A stretch of 64,000 nucleotides of DNA. It comes from Conus ventricosus (taxonomy: Eukaryota; Mollusca; Gastropoda; Neogastropoda; Conidae). Position 1 is the stretch's first letter; each line of letters begins with the position of its first letter. Shown one piece after another: positions 9,154 through 19,130 of this stretch. Under the pieces are notes generated by a model. It made no database searches and was not told the origin of the DNA. It saw only the letters and a program-made list of their open reading frames with translations. Both the position numbers and the translations under genes were made by a program. The stretch lies in assembly GCA_018398815.1 (NCBI GenBank), contig CM031628.1, positions 10,238,870 to 10,302,869 on the forward strand, written 5' to 3'.

Positions 9154-10419
9154 TTAGTAATGTATATCTTTTAATCTGTTATCTTGAATATTCAGCTGCG
9201 CATCATATATTAAAAACAAATGTACATTAAGCGGTTTATCGTCATCTTTTTCTTTCTCAATTTGAATGTTTATTACGTCTCTAACAGCTCTCCCACTTCC
9301 ATGTAACTGATTATCCTCTGTTGCCCTTAGGTCAATCCATAAACCCTATTTCGTTGTTAAATAATCATCAAGTCTAACACTGTGAAGGTGTAGATCTTTA
9401 GACACAAGGTCTACTGTTGGACTTCTATGCCTCCCGCCTCCGAACAATTTTCTTATTTCATCAAAATGCTGATAAGGTTTAAGTCCACTCCCATAGATTT
9501 GGTTAGGACTACCCTCAATCGAACATTGTACTTTCGTTATTTTAGGATTAAGAAACTTTTCAGTTTGTCTTTTAAATGGTTCTTCATCTTCGCACAGCAA
9601 TAAAATACCTTTAAGTGATCTTGCTGAGACACTAAAACTGAAATTCCATATAGTGTCTGCCTTGCTTTTAGGATGTGTAAAATGGTGAATCACTCTTTCG
9701 TAATATATTGCTAATTTTGACTGATATTGTTGCTCAATCAACCTTGCTAAGTGAGGGTTGCTAACAACGTCAAACTCTAACAAGATGTCAGAAATGCTGT
9801 ACTTTGCTTCGGCGTCTTCAGATTTAATAACCGTTTGTATTCATTAAAAGTCAGTTCATATGACAATCTGTCTTTTAATGCTCCTTGAAAGTATGGCGCA
9901 TGCGCACTTAACAACTCAAAATCCAAGGGGATGGAAAAGCGATTTCCATACACATAACTTACAGCTTCATACTTTTTGCCAGCTTTAGCATCTGCGGCGC
10001 CTATTCTGTGTTTTAGTGCTTCATTATTTTCGATTCCTTGAAACGCAAGATCATTCCTTTCATTCCCGGTTAGCCATAGATCAGAATAGGTTAAAAATAT
10101 GTCTGCATTATGTAAAGAAAATATTTCTTGCCCTCAAGTTTTATAGAAATTTTCTTAACGATTGCCCGTCCCAGATTCTGGACAACTGTCCTGTTTGTGT
10201 CTGTTGCTGATTCAAGTTCTATTTTGAAGTAAGTTGCGCAGAGCCTGGCACAATCACTTCATCTGCTCCTAGGTCTGGAAATTTGACAGTAAGAATTTGA
10301 TCTGCATCAATAGTAGATGGATTATTAGGAACAATAATATTCCGTTTATTTCCCTTCACACCGAAGGGCTCTTTCAGTCTTCTATGCGGGTCAAGAATTG
10401 AACCATATGTTTGCGACAT
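9154..10419 (-). pseudogene. MCP: Polinton major capsid protein (double jelly-roll type), interrupted
   Basis: Start ATG 10419 (MSQTYGSILDPHRRLKEPFG), about 420 codons. Segments typical of Polinton MCPs as I know them: NADIFLTYSDLW (about 10115-10080), FSFSVSARSLKGILLL (about 9645-9600), SIEGSPNQIYGSGLKPYQHF (about 9510-9460), and the C-terminal DLRATEDNQLHGSG (about 9335-9300). The frame breaks near 10220 and near 9830. A TAG at 9346-9348 interrupts a frame that otherwise continues open to TAA at 9154, so this is a substitution rather than an indel. The protein would form the hexameric capsomers of an icosahedral shell. The divergent neighbour at 10458 starts 38 bp away, as in the second element. 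Confidence 0.85.
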
Positions 10420-10457
10420 TTTTATAAAACAAAATGACAAGTTAATTATTTAAAAAC
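10420..10457. promoter_or_regulatory. divergent promoter between MCP and coiled-coil gene
   Basis: Thirty-eight AT-rich bases separate the two ATGs, with ttataaaa on the MCP side and tatttaaaaa on the other. The equivalent space in the second element is 40 bp (62935-62974), so the arrangement is conserved. Confidence 0.5.
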
Positions 10458-11647
10458 ATGGCAGGAATTGAAGGTGAGGAAGATTATGATGTTTGTGATC
10501 CTGGAGACGACATGAGTGAAATGACTCCTTTGATACAGCATCGCTCAACGCTCTCAATGTGGCATGAAATAACAGAACCTAAGGTCAGATCATTTTACCA
10601 AAGTTTAGGTCAAGAACCTCCCGAATTTATAGACCCAAATGATTTTGAATTAAAAGATGGTCATTTGTCTGTGAAAAACGATCAAGGACAACTTGTTCGG
10701 CTTACAACTAAACCAGACCCATCAAAGTTTTTAGCCAAGAGTACAATTATACAAAGACTCAGTGTGAAAGATCAAAATCGCCTTGGCATTTCTAAACCAA
10801 AATTAGACAAAAAGACAGTTTCTAAACTTCAAAACACACTACAAGATCTCCCAACAGCTAACCAAATACAAAACATGGAACTTAAAGATTTAAGTCAAAC
10901 AGCAGGTGAATTAATAAATACAATAGAAGCAGAAACCAGTTTTTCAGAAGAAACAGCATTAAAAACTATACACGACCCACCGCTACCTATGAGAGAATTA
11001 TTAGCCCTTGATCGTACTTTAAGAACCATTAGAGGTGAATTAGAAAACAATTTAGCAAAACTGGGTGTACTAGATGAGGATATAAAAAGAGAAAAAGAAA
11101 AACTCGTTGAGGCTGATGACGCCAACTTAGGGCATGATATTAAAGAAAGAATAACCCAAAGACTAAAAGATCTTGAACAAGAAAGATCAGCAAGACTAAA
11201 AGTGTTGTCTACTAACCGAGAACAATTACAAACTCAAGTGAGCAGAGAAGAAGAAACTATCCAAAGAACTTTATATGAAGACACGACACTAGCAGAACGA
11301 ATACGAATACTGTTTAGAGAGCAAGGAGTCACATTAGTAAGCGTTATAACGGCCTTAGGTTTTGCAATAAGTACACTGGTGTTGGCTATTACAGGCGGCG
11401 GCGGTGGTCAAAGCCCAGTGCCTCCACCGCCATCCCCCCATCACCACCTGATAAATCATGGGTAAAAAAACAGCTTGATCATCTTGCGGGTTTATTAAAA
11501 AAAATAGCTAGTAAAGCCGTGGACGCTTTACCCGGAATATTAGGGAGTGTCGTTAGCTGGCTTTTGTCTACTGCAAGCAAAGTAGTTGGCTTTATGGCCG
11601 AGCACTTATGGACATTAGTTCTCTTAATAGTTTGGGTTAATTTTTAG
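10458..11647 (+). CDS. Polinton coiled-coil protein with membrane-active C-terminus
   Basis: ATG at 10458; open for 335 codons, then one frameshift near 11440 in a CCCCATC-rich stretch, with the real stop at 11645-11647 (about 395 codons). N-terminal acidic region (GEEDYDVCDPGDDMSE), then about 130 residues of coiled coil (about residues 180-280, Leu/Glu/Lys heptads), the strongly conserved-looking FREQGVTLVSVITALGFA hydrophobic helix, a GGGGG-proline hinge, and amphipathic helices ending in a hydrophobic tail. I recognise this layout from animal Polintons. A membrane-lytic or tail/penton-associated virion role is plausible but unproven. The end converges with the minus-strand gene ending at 11637 (11-bp overlap). 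A fossil homologue begins at 62975. Confidence 0.75.
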
Positions 11648-12849
11648 TAAAATAAAGAAGGAGTAATCCTAAACCAGTTAATCCAAAAACAAGTGCTGTC
11701 TTTTCATATTCATGGTCATTACTTTTTTTGACTTCGTGGTCTTCAATGGCCTCTGGGCTTTGGGTCATGGGGATTGGATGACTTATTCTTTGGGGGTCGA
11801 CTTGTTTTTTTACTGCTTGTAATATTACTGGCTCAGAATTTATGTCGTTTTTTCCGAACTTCTGTTCGTTGCCTGCCACAAGGATTTCATTATTGTAGTT
11901 TATTATTGTGCCTATCTGGAGTCTGAGGTCAGAAGGCAGCATATATAAACCAGTGCCAACAGCAAAGTCTACTTTCGATCTTGCGTATTGTAAAACATTT
12001 TGGTACCTTTTTATACTTGAAGGCAAATCAACTGTAGAATTAATGGCGTCCTCTAAATTGCTAAGTATTGTTTTTGTGCATCAAAACCAGTAGAAGGATC
12101 AGTTATGCTCGATCTCGTTTGTGCTTGCGAGCCTAGCAAACACCAAACGTAAGTACGAACAGAGTCGTTTATTCGTTCTATTCCTGCTTTAGTTAGGCCC
12201 TTAGAAGTGTCTAAGATAAATGTTGTCCATGCTGTTTTATGCTCTTGCTCTATGGACCCGAGGTGAACAGCTGTGCCTGAAGAGAAAGATGTGTAAGGAG
12301 GATTCCAGTCATAGTTATACTTTCTGTGCACGAACCAAAAATAGGGGTGCCTAGACCATGATTAAGATCCAACTTTTGTCTAAAGTCTGTCTTGACCTTA
12401 ATATTGAATTCGTTACAGATCCTTTCAAAAGCCTTCATGTCTATTCTGTTGCTGAATGGATTAAACGGTTTGTCATTTGGTAATGGCGCTTGCAATTCAG
12501 TCAAAATACGCCTGAAGGTGTAATAAAAATGAAATCTGTACACTGACCTCACCAAAGGATCAGGGTGATTTAAATGATCGGCATACGACACTCCACACCC
12601 GGTTGATGCACAAAACACAGCAAAGTTTAACTGGTTCTGGTAAAACTGCATCGGATGACTAAACCACACTTTCGCGATGTGGTCGTTTTTAATAGGGGGG
12701 GTAAGATATCTGTTTAATGGAGTACTCACCTTTACTTGAAAGGCGTCAGACCGAGTCACAGAAATGTCAAGAGTATCAGTTGTTATGTTTTTAAGATTGT
12801 AGTGCGGCCCAACAGAATATTTTGCATCAGTATATTTGAATGGAATCAT
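11637..12849 (-). pseudogene. conserved Polinton protein with C-terminal membrane anchor
   Basis: Start chosen at ATG 12849 (MIPFKYTDAKYSVGPHYN), which follows an AT-rich leader; an in-frame upstream ATG at 12891 would overlap the divergent gene. About 404 codons, in three frames (breaks near 12330 and 12040). Recognised segments: HPDPLVRSVYRFHFYYTFRR, GTGLYMLPSDLRLQIG, RTYVWCLLGSQAQTRS, and a final membrane helix (about the last 22 residues, LVFGLTGLGLLLLYF). It is a large protein recurring in Polintons but without an agreed function to my knowledge; a structural or membrane-linked virion component is the likeliest. No counterpart was seen in the second element within this window. Confidence 0.7.
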
Positions 12850-12867
12850 TTTTAATTTGTTTAAAAA
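12850..12867. promoter_or_regulatory. 18-bp divergent start region
   Basis: Only 18 bases (ttttaatttgtttaaaaa) separate the ATG of the minus gene (12849) from the plus gene (12868). Core promoters must therefore lie inside the opposite coding sequences, or both genes must have extremely short leaders. Confidence 0.5.
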
Positions 12868-13557
12868 ATGTTTGTAACAATAACAACTCAAGACAGTCCT
12901 TCGTTTTTAGAACATGCTATTGATAACGAATGCGGAACCCGAAGGGTTGCACTCCATGAAATATTCTACAAAGTCGTATGGTTTAATATAACTGAATCCA
13001 AGAACAATAATAAGATTCTAAAAGTTGACAAATCAGGGCCGAAGTTAGCCGTTAACAATACCTGATGGTTATTACGGGTTTTGCTCACTAAAAGAAGCAA
13101 TGAGTAACTTCGACATTACTCTCAAACTTAACAATGCAAATCTAAAAACAATGTTAACATTCAAGCCTAAAGAAGAAGAAGCAGGTTACTATTTTGATAA
13201 AGAGCTAGCTAAAATGTTAGGTTTTGCAGCTGACAATCATAGATTTAGAGTTGCACCAGACAAAAGTACTTATGAGGGGAAAGTCCGCTCGATCTTGCAT
13301 TACATTCATTACTCTATGTTCATTCGGATGAGCTAAGCACTGATGAAAACTTATATGATGGAAGGCCCTCAACTGTTTTAAGAGCTCTTCCGTCAGGGAA
13401 AGCTGCATATTGCGATTATGAAATTATACAATTCCCTAATTTACAGTTTAAAAGATTAGTTTGTGGGAGGGTCGGATCATTTAATATAAAAATCGCAGAC
13501 AAAGCAGGAAAAGTTGTGAAATGTGATAACCTACACATTGTTTTAGAAATAAAATAA
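12868..13557 (+). pseudogene. putative Polinton minor capsid/penton-like protein, frameshifted
   Basis: ATG at 12868 (MFVTITTQDSPSFLEHAIDN); about 229 codons to TAA at 13555-13557, in three frames (breaks near 13055 and 13325). The N-terminus resembles the start of Polinton proteins that place a beta-rich extended strand before a jelly-roll-like fold; later beta-rich parts include FDITLKLNNANLKTML and RVGSFNIKIADKAGKVV. Assignment to minor capsid (penton base) is inferred from position next to capsid genes and beta content, not from a diagnostic motif. It could be another virion protein. Confidence 0.45.
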
Positions 13558-13573
13558 TTAGTTGTTCTAAAAA

Positions 13574-13853
13574 ATGTCGCGCGGGGCCAGAAGAATCAGG
13601 AGTTACATTAGCGCCTGTAAGGTGTATAACCTTAGAATTAAAAGACCTTGCAGACGTTGCGGACTTTGAACAGAACGGTGAGATAGGCGCTTTGTATGGT
13701 TTTGAGTACACTAAAGATGGTGATTATAAACGTAAAGAGGTTGGCGACAACAAAAGGTTTCCTAAACTAGAACAACTACGCAATGTAGAAGCAAATAATG
13801 CTGGCCAGTATAAATATAAAATAGTTCGAAAACCTGACAGCAATGGCACTTAA
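13574..13853 (+). pseudogene. small conserved Polinton gene, unknown function
   Basis: ATG at 13574 followed after a few codons by a frameshift in a GC-rich spot (cgcggggcc). The open frame then encodes about 90 residues including VRCITLELKDLADVADFEQN and NKRFPKLEQLRNVEANN, ending at TAA 13851-13853. A weak but collinear resemblance appears in the second element (minus strand, about 61020-60800, after a start MSGPEP), which supports it being a gene. No family recognised. Confidence 0.5.
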
Positions 13854-13865
13854 ACCATATTTAGA

Positions 13866-14459
13866 ATGGACATAAAATTTGAATTCATAAGCCCATTTAC
13901 ATTTTTTAGCCGTCAAAAAAGTTTCAGAAAAGCATTCAACTCTGGCCCTTTACATGTAAGTCTTATGCCGGAGGACAATAGTCGGAAAGAGATTGAAATA
14001 AAACCGTATGGAAATAAACAGTACATCCTCCACAGAAGAGAATCAGTTTTGAAAGATGCTTCTACAAAATTACAGTTCATTCCGCAAATGAAATTAGGAG
14101 ACACGTTCACAATAATATTTGAAATTTATGTCTTAAAAGATGAGGAGAGGGATGGGGTTGTGGGCGTTAGTGACGTCCTTTTTAAAGGAATTCTAATTAG
14201 CTGGCAAAACTTAGACGTTGACAGTCTTAAAGTTACCGTCGTCATTCTTCACAATGGTGAGGATATTAAGGTCATAACAACAAGCAAAAAAATCAATATT
14301 AGTCTAAATAGAAACAATCTTACAGAACTGACTTGGATTAATCTTACACATTTAGACCTTATAGGGTTTTATTATACTGAACAAGTTTTGACAGAGAGCA
14401 TGATAAATATTAATAACTGGATTAGATTAAATTCTGTTATAAAACTATGGAGCAGTTAA
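13866..14459 (+). CDS. cysteine-free beta-rich Polinton protein, unknown (197 aa)
   Basis: Intact frame of 197 codons, ATG 13866, 12 bp after the preceding stop. Predicted mostly beta strands (ILISWQNLDVDSLKVTVVIL, ITTSKKINISLN) with no cysteine at all, no membrane span and no catalytic signature. It sits between capsid-type genes and the ATPase, where Polintons often carry the maturation protease, but absence of any Cys rules out the adenain-type enzyme. Its beta content and size suit a small jelly-roll capsid component; this is inference. The ATPase start follows by 6 bp. Confidence 0.65.
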   Translation: MDIKFEFISPFTFFSRQKSFRKAFNSGPLHVSLMPEDNSRKEIEIKPYGNKQYILHRRESVLKDASTKLQFIPQMKLGDTFTIIFEIYVLKDEERDGVVGVSDVLFKGILISWQNLDVDSLKVTVVILHNGEDIKVITTSKKINISLNRNNLTELTWINLTHLDLIGFYYTEQVLTESMININNWIRLNSVIKLWSS

Positions 14460-14465
14460 AACTTT

Positions 14466-15051
14466 ATGATAAAAGAGCCTCATTGTTCATTGATTTGTGG
14501 ACAGACTGGTTGCGGAAAAACAATATTTGTCCTAGACCTATTACAAACATTTTTATCGGTATAATTTTGATCATATTGTGATTTTCTGTCCAACACTATA
14601 AATGGAACAAAGCATATCATGATAGAAGGTTTAAAATGGACAGAAGTTGATCCTAGCAATAAACTGAGTGAGTGTTTAGAACAGTTTTTATAGACTGTTT
14701 GAAAGGAACACAGACACTATTTATTATAGATGACTGTTCGGCAGAAAGAGACATAGTAAAAAAAAAAAGAAACACTTTATCAAAACTAGCTTTCAGCGGA
14801 AGACAAGCTAGGATAAGTGTGTGGATTTTATGTCAAAAATATAACTCAGTTTTAAAAGACTTTAGAGAACAGTTAAAGACTGTAGTTTTTTTCACATGAA
14901 GACAGAGACGCATTTGATGCATGTATGCGTGAAAATAATGTTATTGAAAACAAACAAGAAAAACAAAGGGTTAAGCAAAAACTACAATCTGAAAAGTTTA
15001 AGTAAATTAGTAATAGAAAACGATAATCCTACACAGTATGTTTGTTTGTAA
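14466..15051 (+). pseudogene. ATP: FtsK/HerA (A32-like) genome-packaging ATPase, frameshifted
   Basis: ATG at 14466. Walker A is readable as ICGQTGCGKTIF (about 14502-14540) and Walker B as LFIIDDCSAERD (about 14717-14755), followed by the conserved helix with FSGRQARISVWILCQKY. Frame breaks near 14560, 14690 and 14895 separate these parts; total about 195 codons, short but normal for Polinton ATPases. It would package DNA into a procapsid. The last 75 codons lie within the right TIR, with a duplicate at 179-403 whose frame is intact. In the second element the ATPase lies elsewhere, next to MCP. Confidence 0.85.
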
Positions 15052-15218
15052 AAAATCGTTTATTATTTGTTTATTGAAAAAAAAAGTGTGATGGATTATC
15101 ATTTTTAATTCATTGTTGAAGTCTTACTTGTCAGAGAACAGTAAAATGTTTATTCTGGCTTACCTACCCGAAACTGGTTGAGGGTAGGTAAGCCAGAATG
15201 AACATTTTACTGTTCTCT
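14803..15218. repeat. right terminal inverted repeat
   Basis: About 416 bp that match the left end in inverse orientation, including the part displaced to 907-994 on the left. The ATPase gene runs into this repeat and ends at 15051, so the repeat is partly protein-coding. Confidence 0.9.
15133..15218. repeat. terminal hairpin at right tip
   Basis: Reverse complement of 13-98 with the same single arm mismatch and the same loop, in the orientation expected for an inverted terminal repeat rather than a flipped hairpin. Confidence 0.95.
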
Positions 15219-15223
15219 TCTCT
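15218..15223. repeat. right target-site duplication
   Basis: Copy of ttctct directly after the right terminal repeat, pairing with 7-12. It shows that the element is a genuine insertion with both ends present. Confidence 0.8.
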
Positions 15224-15841
15224 CAACAAACATCAGCATATTGATGCCACCACATTACTTCACTTGTTACAATGAACATCATCCCACAGCATTGTTTACT
15301 TTTAAAAAAAAAACACCATTTATATGTACCTCCCACCCCCACCCCCACCCATAGTGGATGAAGAGATATGAGCTCTCCTTCTCTTGCCCCCCCCTCCCCC
15401 CCCCCCCCCCCCACACAAACACATAAACCCCTCCCCCCACCCTCCCCCATCCCCCTTTTTTTCCACCTCAAACCCCCCCCCCCCCCCATCATACCTTATC
15501 ACCCATTTATCTTCCATCCCCTTCCTCCCTTATTAACATTACCCACACACCTTTCACAACTACCCAGGCATAAGTACCACCGCCTCTTTCATCACCCAGC
15601 GAAATCATTTAGTTTATTCACCTAAACCTTTTTTTATTTTTTTTATTTTTAATTCCCCCCCCCCCATTTCCCTCCCCCCCCCCTTTCCCCCTACTATTAT
15701 TATCAATCCACCATTGCCACAACCTCACAAAGATATCACACCAAAAACCCCAATTCTAACACACCCCAAACCCCCTTCCTCCCTATCCCGTATCCCCCAC
15801 ACCACAACCAAAAATGAGTCATTTTTCGTTCTTTTGTTTGC
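15224..15841. repeat. C-rich low-complexity host sequence
   Basis: Flank outside the Polinton. Long C runs (15389-15412, 15474-15487, 15655-15690) in CT/CA-rich DNA; open frames here are composition artefacts. It runs into an assembly gap. Confidence 0.8.
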
Positions 15842-16841
15842 NNNNNNNNNNNNNNNNNNNNNNNNNNNNNNNNNNNNNNNNNNNNNNNNNNNNNNNNNNN
15901 NNNNNNNNNNNNNNNNNNNNNNNNNNNNNNNNNNNNNNNNNNNNNNNNNNNNNNNNNNNNNNNNNNNNNNNNNNNNNNNNNNNNNNNNNNNNNNNNNNNN
16001 NNNNNNNNNNNNNNNNNNNNNNNNNNNNNNNNNNNNNNNNNNNNNNNNNNNNNNNNNNNNNNNNNNNNNNNNNNNNNNNNNNNNNNNNNNNNNNNNNNNN
16101 NNNNNNNNNNNNNNNNNNNNNNNNNNNNNNNNNNNNNNNNNNNNNNNNNNNNNNNNNNNNNNNNNNNNNNNNNNNNNNNNNNNNNNNNNNNNNNNNNNNN
16201 NNNNNNNNNNNNNNNNNNNNNNNNNNNNNNNNNNNNNNNNNNNNNNNNNNNNNNNNNNNNNNNNNNNNNNNNNNNNNNNNNNNNNNNNNNNNNNNNNNNN
16301 NNNNNNNNNNNNNNNNNNNNNNNNNNNNNNNNNNNNNNNNNNNNNNNNNNNNNNNNNNNNNNNNNNNNNNNNNNNNNNNNNNNNNNNNNNNNNNNNNNNN
16401 NNNNNNNNNNNNNNNNNNNNNNNNNNNNNNNNNNNNNNNNNNNNNNNNNNNNNNNNNNNNNNNNNNNNNNNNNNNNNNNNNNNNNNNNNNNNNNNNNNNN
16501 NNNNNNNNNNNNNNNNNNNNNNNNNNNNNNNNNNNNNNNNNNNNNNNNNNNNNNNNNNNNNNNNNNNNNNNNNNNNNNNNNNNNNNNNNNNNNNNNNNNN
16601 NNNNNNNNNNNNNNNNNNNNNNNNNNNNNNNNNNNNNNNNNNNNNNNNNNNNNNNNNNNNNNNNNNNNNNNNNNNNNNNNNNNNNNNNNNNNNNNNNNNN
16701 NNNNNNNNNNNNNNNNNNNNNNNNNNNNNNNNNNNNNNNNNNNNNNNNNNNNNNNNNNNNNNNNNNNNNNNNNNNNNNNNNNNNNNNNNNNNNNNNNNNN
16801 NNNNNNNNNNNNNNNNNNNNNNNNNNNNNNNNNNNNNNNNN
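15842..16841. other. assembly gap (1,000 N)
   Basis: Unknown bases; linkage across it rests on scaffolding, so the distance between the first Polinton and the rest is uncertain. Confidence 1.
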
Positions 16842-17511
16842 AGTCAAACCTTTCATCCTGTACGGATTGCTAGCCTGTTTGATGACTGTAATTTTGCGTT
16901 AAAACTCATCGGTACGGGCAGTTTCCCCCTTTACTATCCTACGGGGCAGACCATTGGGAAATACTAGAGTAAGGCCATGAAAATTTCAGAACTGGTAAGA
17001 AACTCTAATTAGAAATTCAAATATTATTTTATGGCCAGGTGAAGAAAAGATGTCAAGATCTGTCTATGATCGGAACATCTTCATTTGTGTTGTTCAACCT
17101 CACTTAACAATTATGTCTCGAAACATGAACATCCCTTTTTATTCAATTGATACCGACATTATGTTTCTTGATTCCGAACACCATTAACAGATGTTAACAC
17201 AACAAAATAACAAAGTAATGTCCGAAATATGTTCATTCAATAAGCCTGTATGACACTTTATTAATCTACTGCATTGACACCAAATCAGATTAAGAAACAA
17301 CAAAAGAAGTAACTAAAATTATACACCACACACTATTACCGCTTTACTGGCTACGCTTGCTGTACTAATACTCAACATGATTTGTACAACGTATATCATA
17401 TAGCAAGGGCTTTGTCAAAAATTAAGAGTGAGAGGAGCTTCGCCATTTCTGATTTACCACCCATGTGTTACGTGAAACACGTTACGTACGTAATTATAAT
17501 TGTCAATAGAT
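16842..17511. other. no gene seen
   Basis: Unique AT-rich sequence with short frames only. Confidence 0.6.
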
Positions 17512-17517
17512 TCATAA

Positions 17518-17548
17518 GTGTGTGTGTGTGTGTGTGTGTTGTGTGTGT

Positions 17549-17588
<40 letters not shown>

Positions 17589-17601
17589 GTGTGTTGTGAG
17601 T
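17518..17601. repeat. (GT)n microsatellite
   Basis: About 40 GT units with rare slips. Confidence 0.95.
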
Positions 17602-17705
17602 GAGATACAAAGAAAACATAAACAGTAATATGATGAAATGTACACACCTTGCCAGAAAGCCTTGACTTGACCACGTGGTGGCAGACGATGCGTTTTCTGA
17701 CATAC

Positions 17706-17837
17706 CTGGAAGGGGGCGTGACATTCTTGTGATGTGGGCAAATCATGTTCACCAGTTAAAGGAAGCGCAGCAGGACCTATTCGAAAATCGTGATGCCAGT
17801 CTTGCATCATGAACCTCAGAACCTCTTCCTCTGCCAT
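17706..17837 (-). CDS. possible host first coding exon (44 codons)
   Basis: On the minus strand an ATG in a good context (gacATGG) at 17837 opens 44 codons (starts MAEEEVLRFMMQDWHHDFRI) that end exactly at a consensus donor, CAG|GTATGT (boundary 17706/17705), in phase 0. Beyond the donor the frame runs into intron-like simple sequence. No family recognised. It could be chance or part of a repeat; downstream exons would have to lie at lower coordinates, within or beyond the gap. Confidence 0.35.
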
Positions 17838-18249
17838 GTCTAGTACACGTTCTCCTCTTTGCTTGGCTTGCGCTGTGCCATCATTATCACCACCACCTCT
17901 TCACTCTATCACTCACCTCAGCTATCAGTGCCGGCAGTTCGAGTTAAGAATCTGAACATCTCTCACCCCACTTTCGTAAAAAATCCTCATTACTGTGTCA
18001 AAGTCTTTCTTGATGTCTGAACCTTCATCTGAACTAACTCTGTTTTATGTAAGAATTCGTGCATCAAGTGCACTGCCAGTTAATTGATAAATTTGGCTTA
18101 TTAGGAGTTGCATTTGTCTTTAGAGTGGTGCACAGACTTTACGTGGAACAATGTCTTCTTGATCTGTGGAGTTCCGAGTAGCATGTGAAGGATTCCTGTT
18201 TGTATTTGAAAATTTTATGTTGAAACAGGCTAGAGATAAATCAGCTTTG
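17838..18249. other. no gene seen
   Basis: Mixed-composition sequence, stops in all frames. Confidence 0.5.
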
Positions 18250-18530
18250 CGTGTCGCCATGTTGACACAAAAGTGCTGAGGTGACGGTGCTGTGTTAGGA
18301 CTGCTCCTCTCCTATTTGTTCTGGGGGAGTTTGCTTCTTCGATGTGGTGACGTGGAGAGCAATCCTAAACTCTCCCAGTCCACAGACAGCACCAGGCAGA
18401 CCCACATGACCAGCGCCAGTGAATGAACAGCCAGTAGCGGGGCCAGTATGGAGAAACCTGGCCATCCTCACGACGGAAAGGAATCTTCACTGTTTGACAT
18501 CATGGCAAGCTGAACTCCATGGAGTGTAAA

Positions 18531-19130
18531 TTTGACGCGAAGCTCGACGATGTGAAGCAGGACATGCATGCCCTTCGTTAGGAATACGCTGCCATGCAGG
18601 AGGAGCTGAAGTGGCTACGGGAGGAGGTCTCCAGCTTACGGCAGCAGAACCAAGACTTGATCAAGAAGATGGAGAAGCTTGAGATGAAGACCAGTGGGGG
18701 GAGATCCGAGGGGTATAGCCTCATTAACTAGGGACCGACACGTCGGGAAAATGAGACTCCTGTGGACTGCGAAAATATGTTGGAGGACCTCATTACTAAT
18801 ACATTACAGTTGTCTCGGGATTTGAACTCGACAGGGGACATCGACTGAACAATAGGCAGGACTCTCCCGTGATTGCTCGATTTTTCTTTCTTTCTTTTTT
18901 TTTGTTGTTGTTATTTTTATTTTTTACAAGCAGAAGCTGGAAATCCTCAGTGCAAAAATGCGAACTGTAAGGAACAAACATTTTCACTGGACAGGCCTTC
19001 TCAATTAGGATGCGAGACCTAAGGAAAAAAAAAGGGTCACTGCACCCCATGAAAACCAGTTGTGATGGTGAACGCGCTGCGTTAGTCTTTATTTTCCTTC
19101 TCATCGATGGCAAGTGATTCACCATAGGTG
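18531..19130 (+). pseudogene. LINE ORF1 remnant (coiled coil plus RRM-like)
   Basis: Frame fragments read MECKFDAKLDDVKQDMHALR, then EELKWLREEVSSLRQQNQDL (heptad coiled coil), then ENMLEDLITNTLQLSRDLN and QKLEILSAK with SIRMRDLRKKKRVT. This is the usual L1-like ORF1p plan of coiled coil followed by an RNA-binding domain. A stop interrupts the coiled coil, and a T/C-rich stretch (about 18880-18928) splits the RRM-like part. Confidence 0.6.

Larger units (their letters stand above)
13..15218. mobile_element. Polinton/Maverick giant DNA transposon, nearly complete
   Basis: A 15.2-kb self-synthesising transposon bounded by inverted repeats of roughly 400 bp and flanked by the direct repeat ttctct (7-12 and 15218-15223), which matches the 6-bp target duplication known for Polintons. 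It carries the hallmark set: DDE integrase, protein-primed family B DNA polymerase, A32/FtsK-type packaging ATPase and a capsid-type protein, plus small genes that I recognise as recurring in animal Polintons. Genes lie on both strands, tightly packed and without visible introns. An adenain-like protease was not found. Most genes carry at least one frameshift; because the assembly is indel-rich, this may be decay or sequence error. Family assignment is firm; current activity is unlikely or unproven. Confidence 0.95.

Noticed and set aside
13866..14459. Adenain-type protease candidate by position
   Set aside because: No cysteine in the entire protein, so no Cys nucleophile.
15714..16967. Long frames across the N run
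   Set aside because: Undefined bases; nothing can be inferred.
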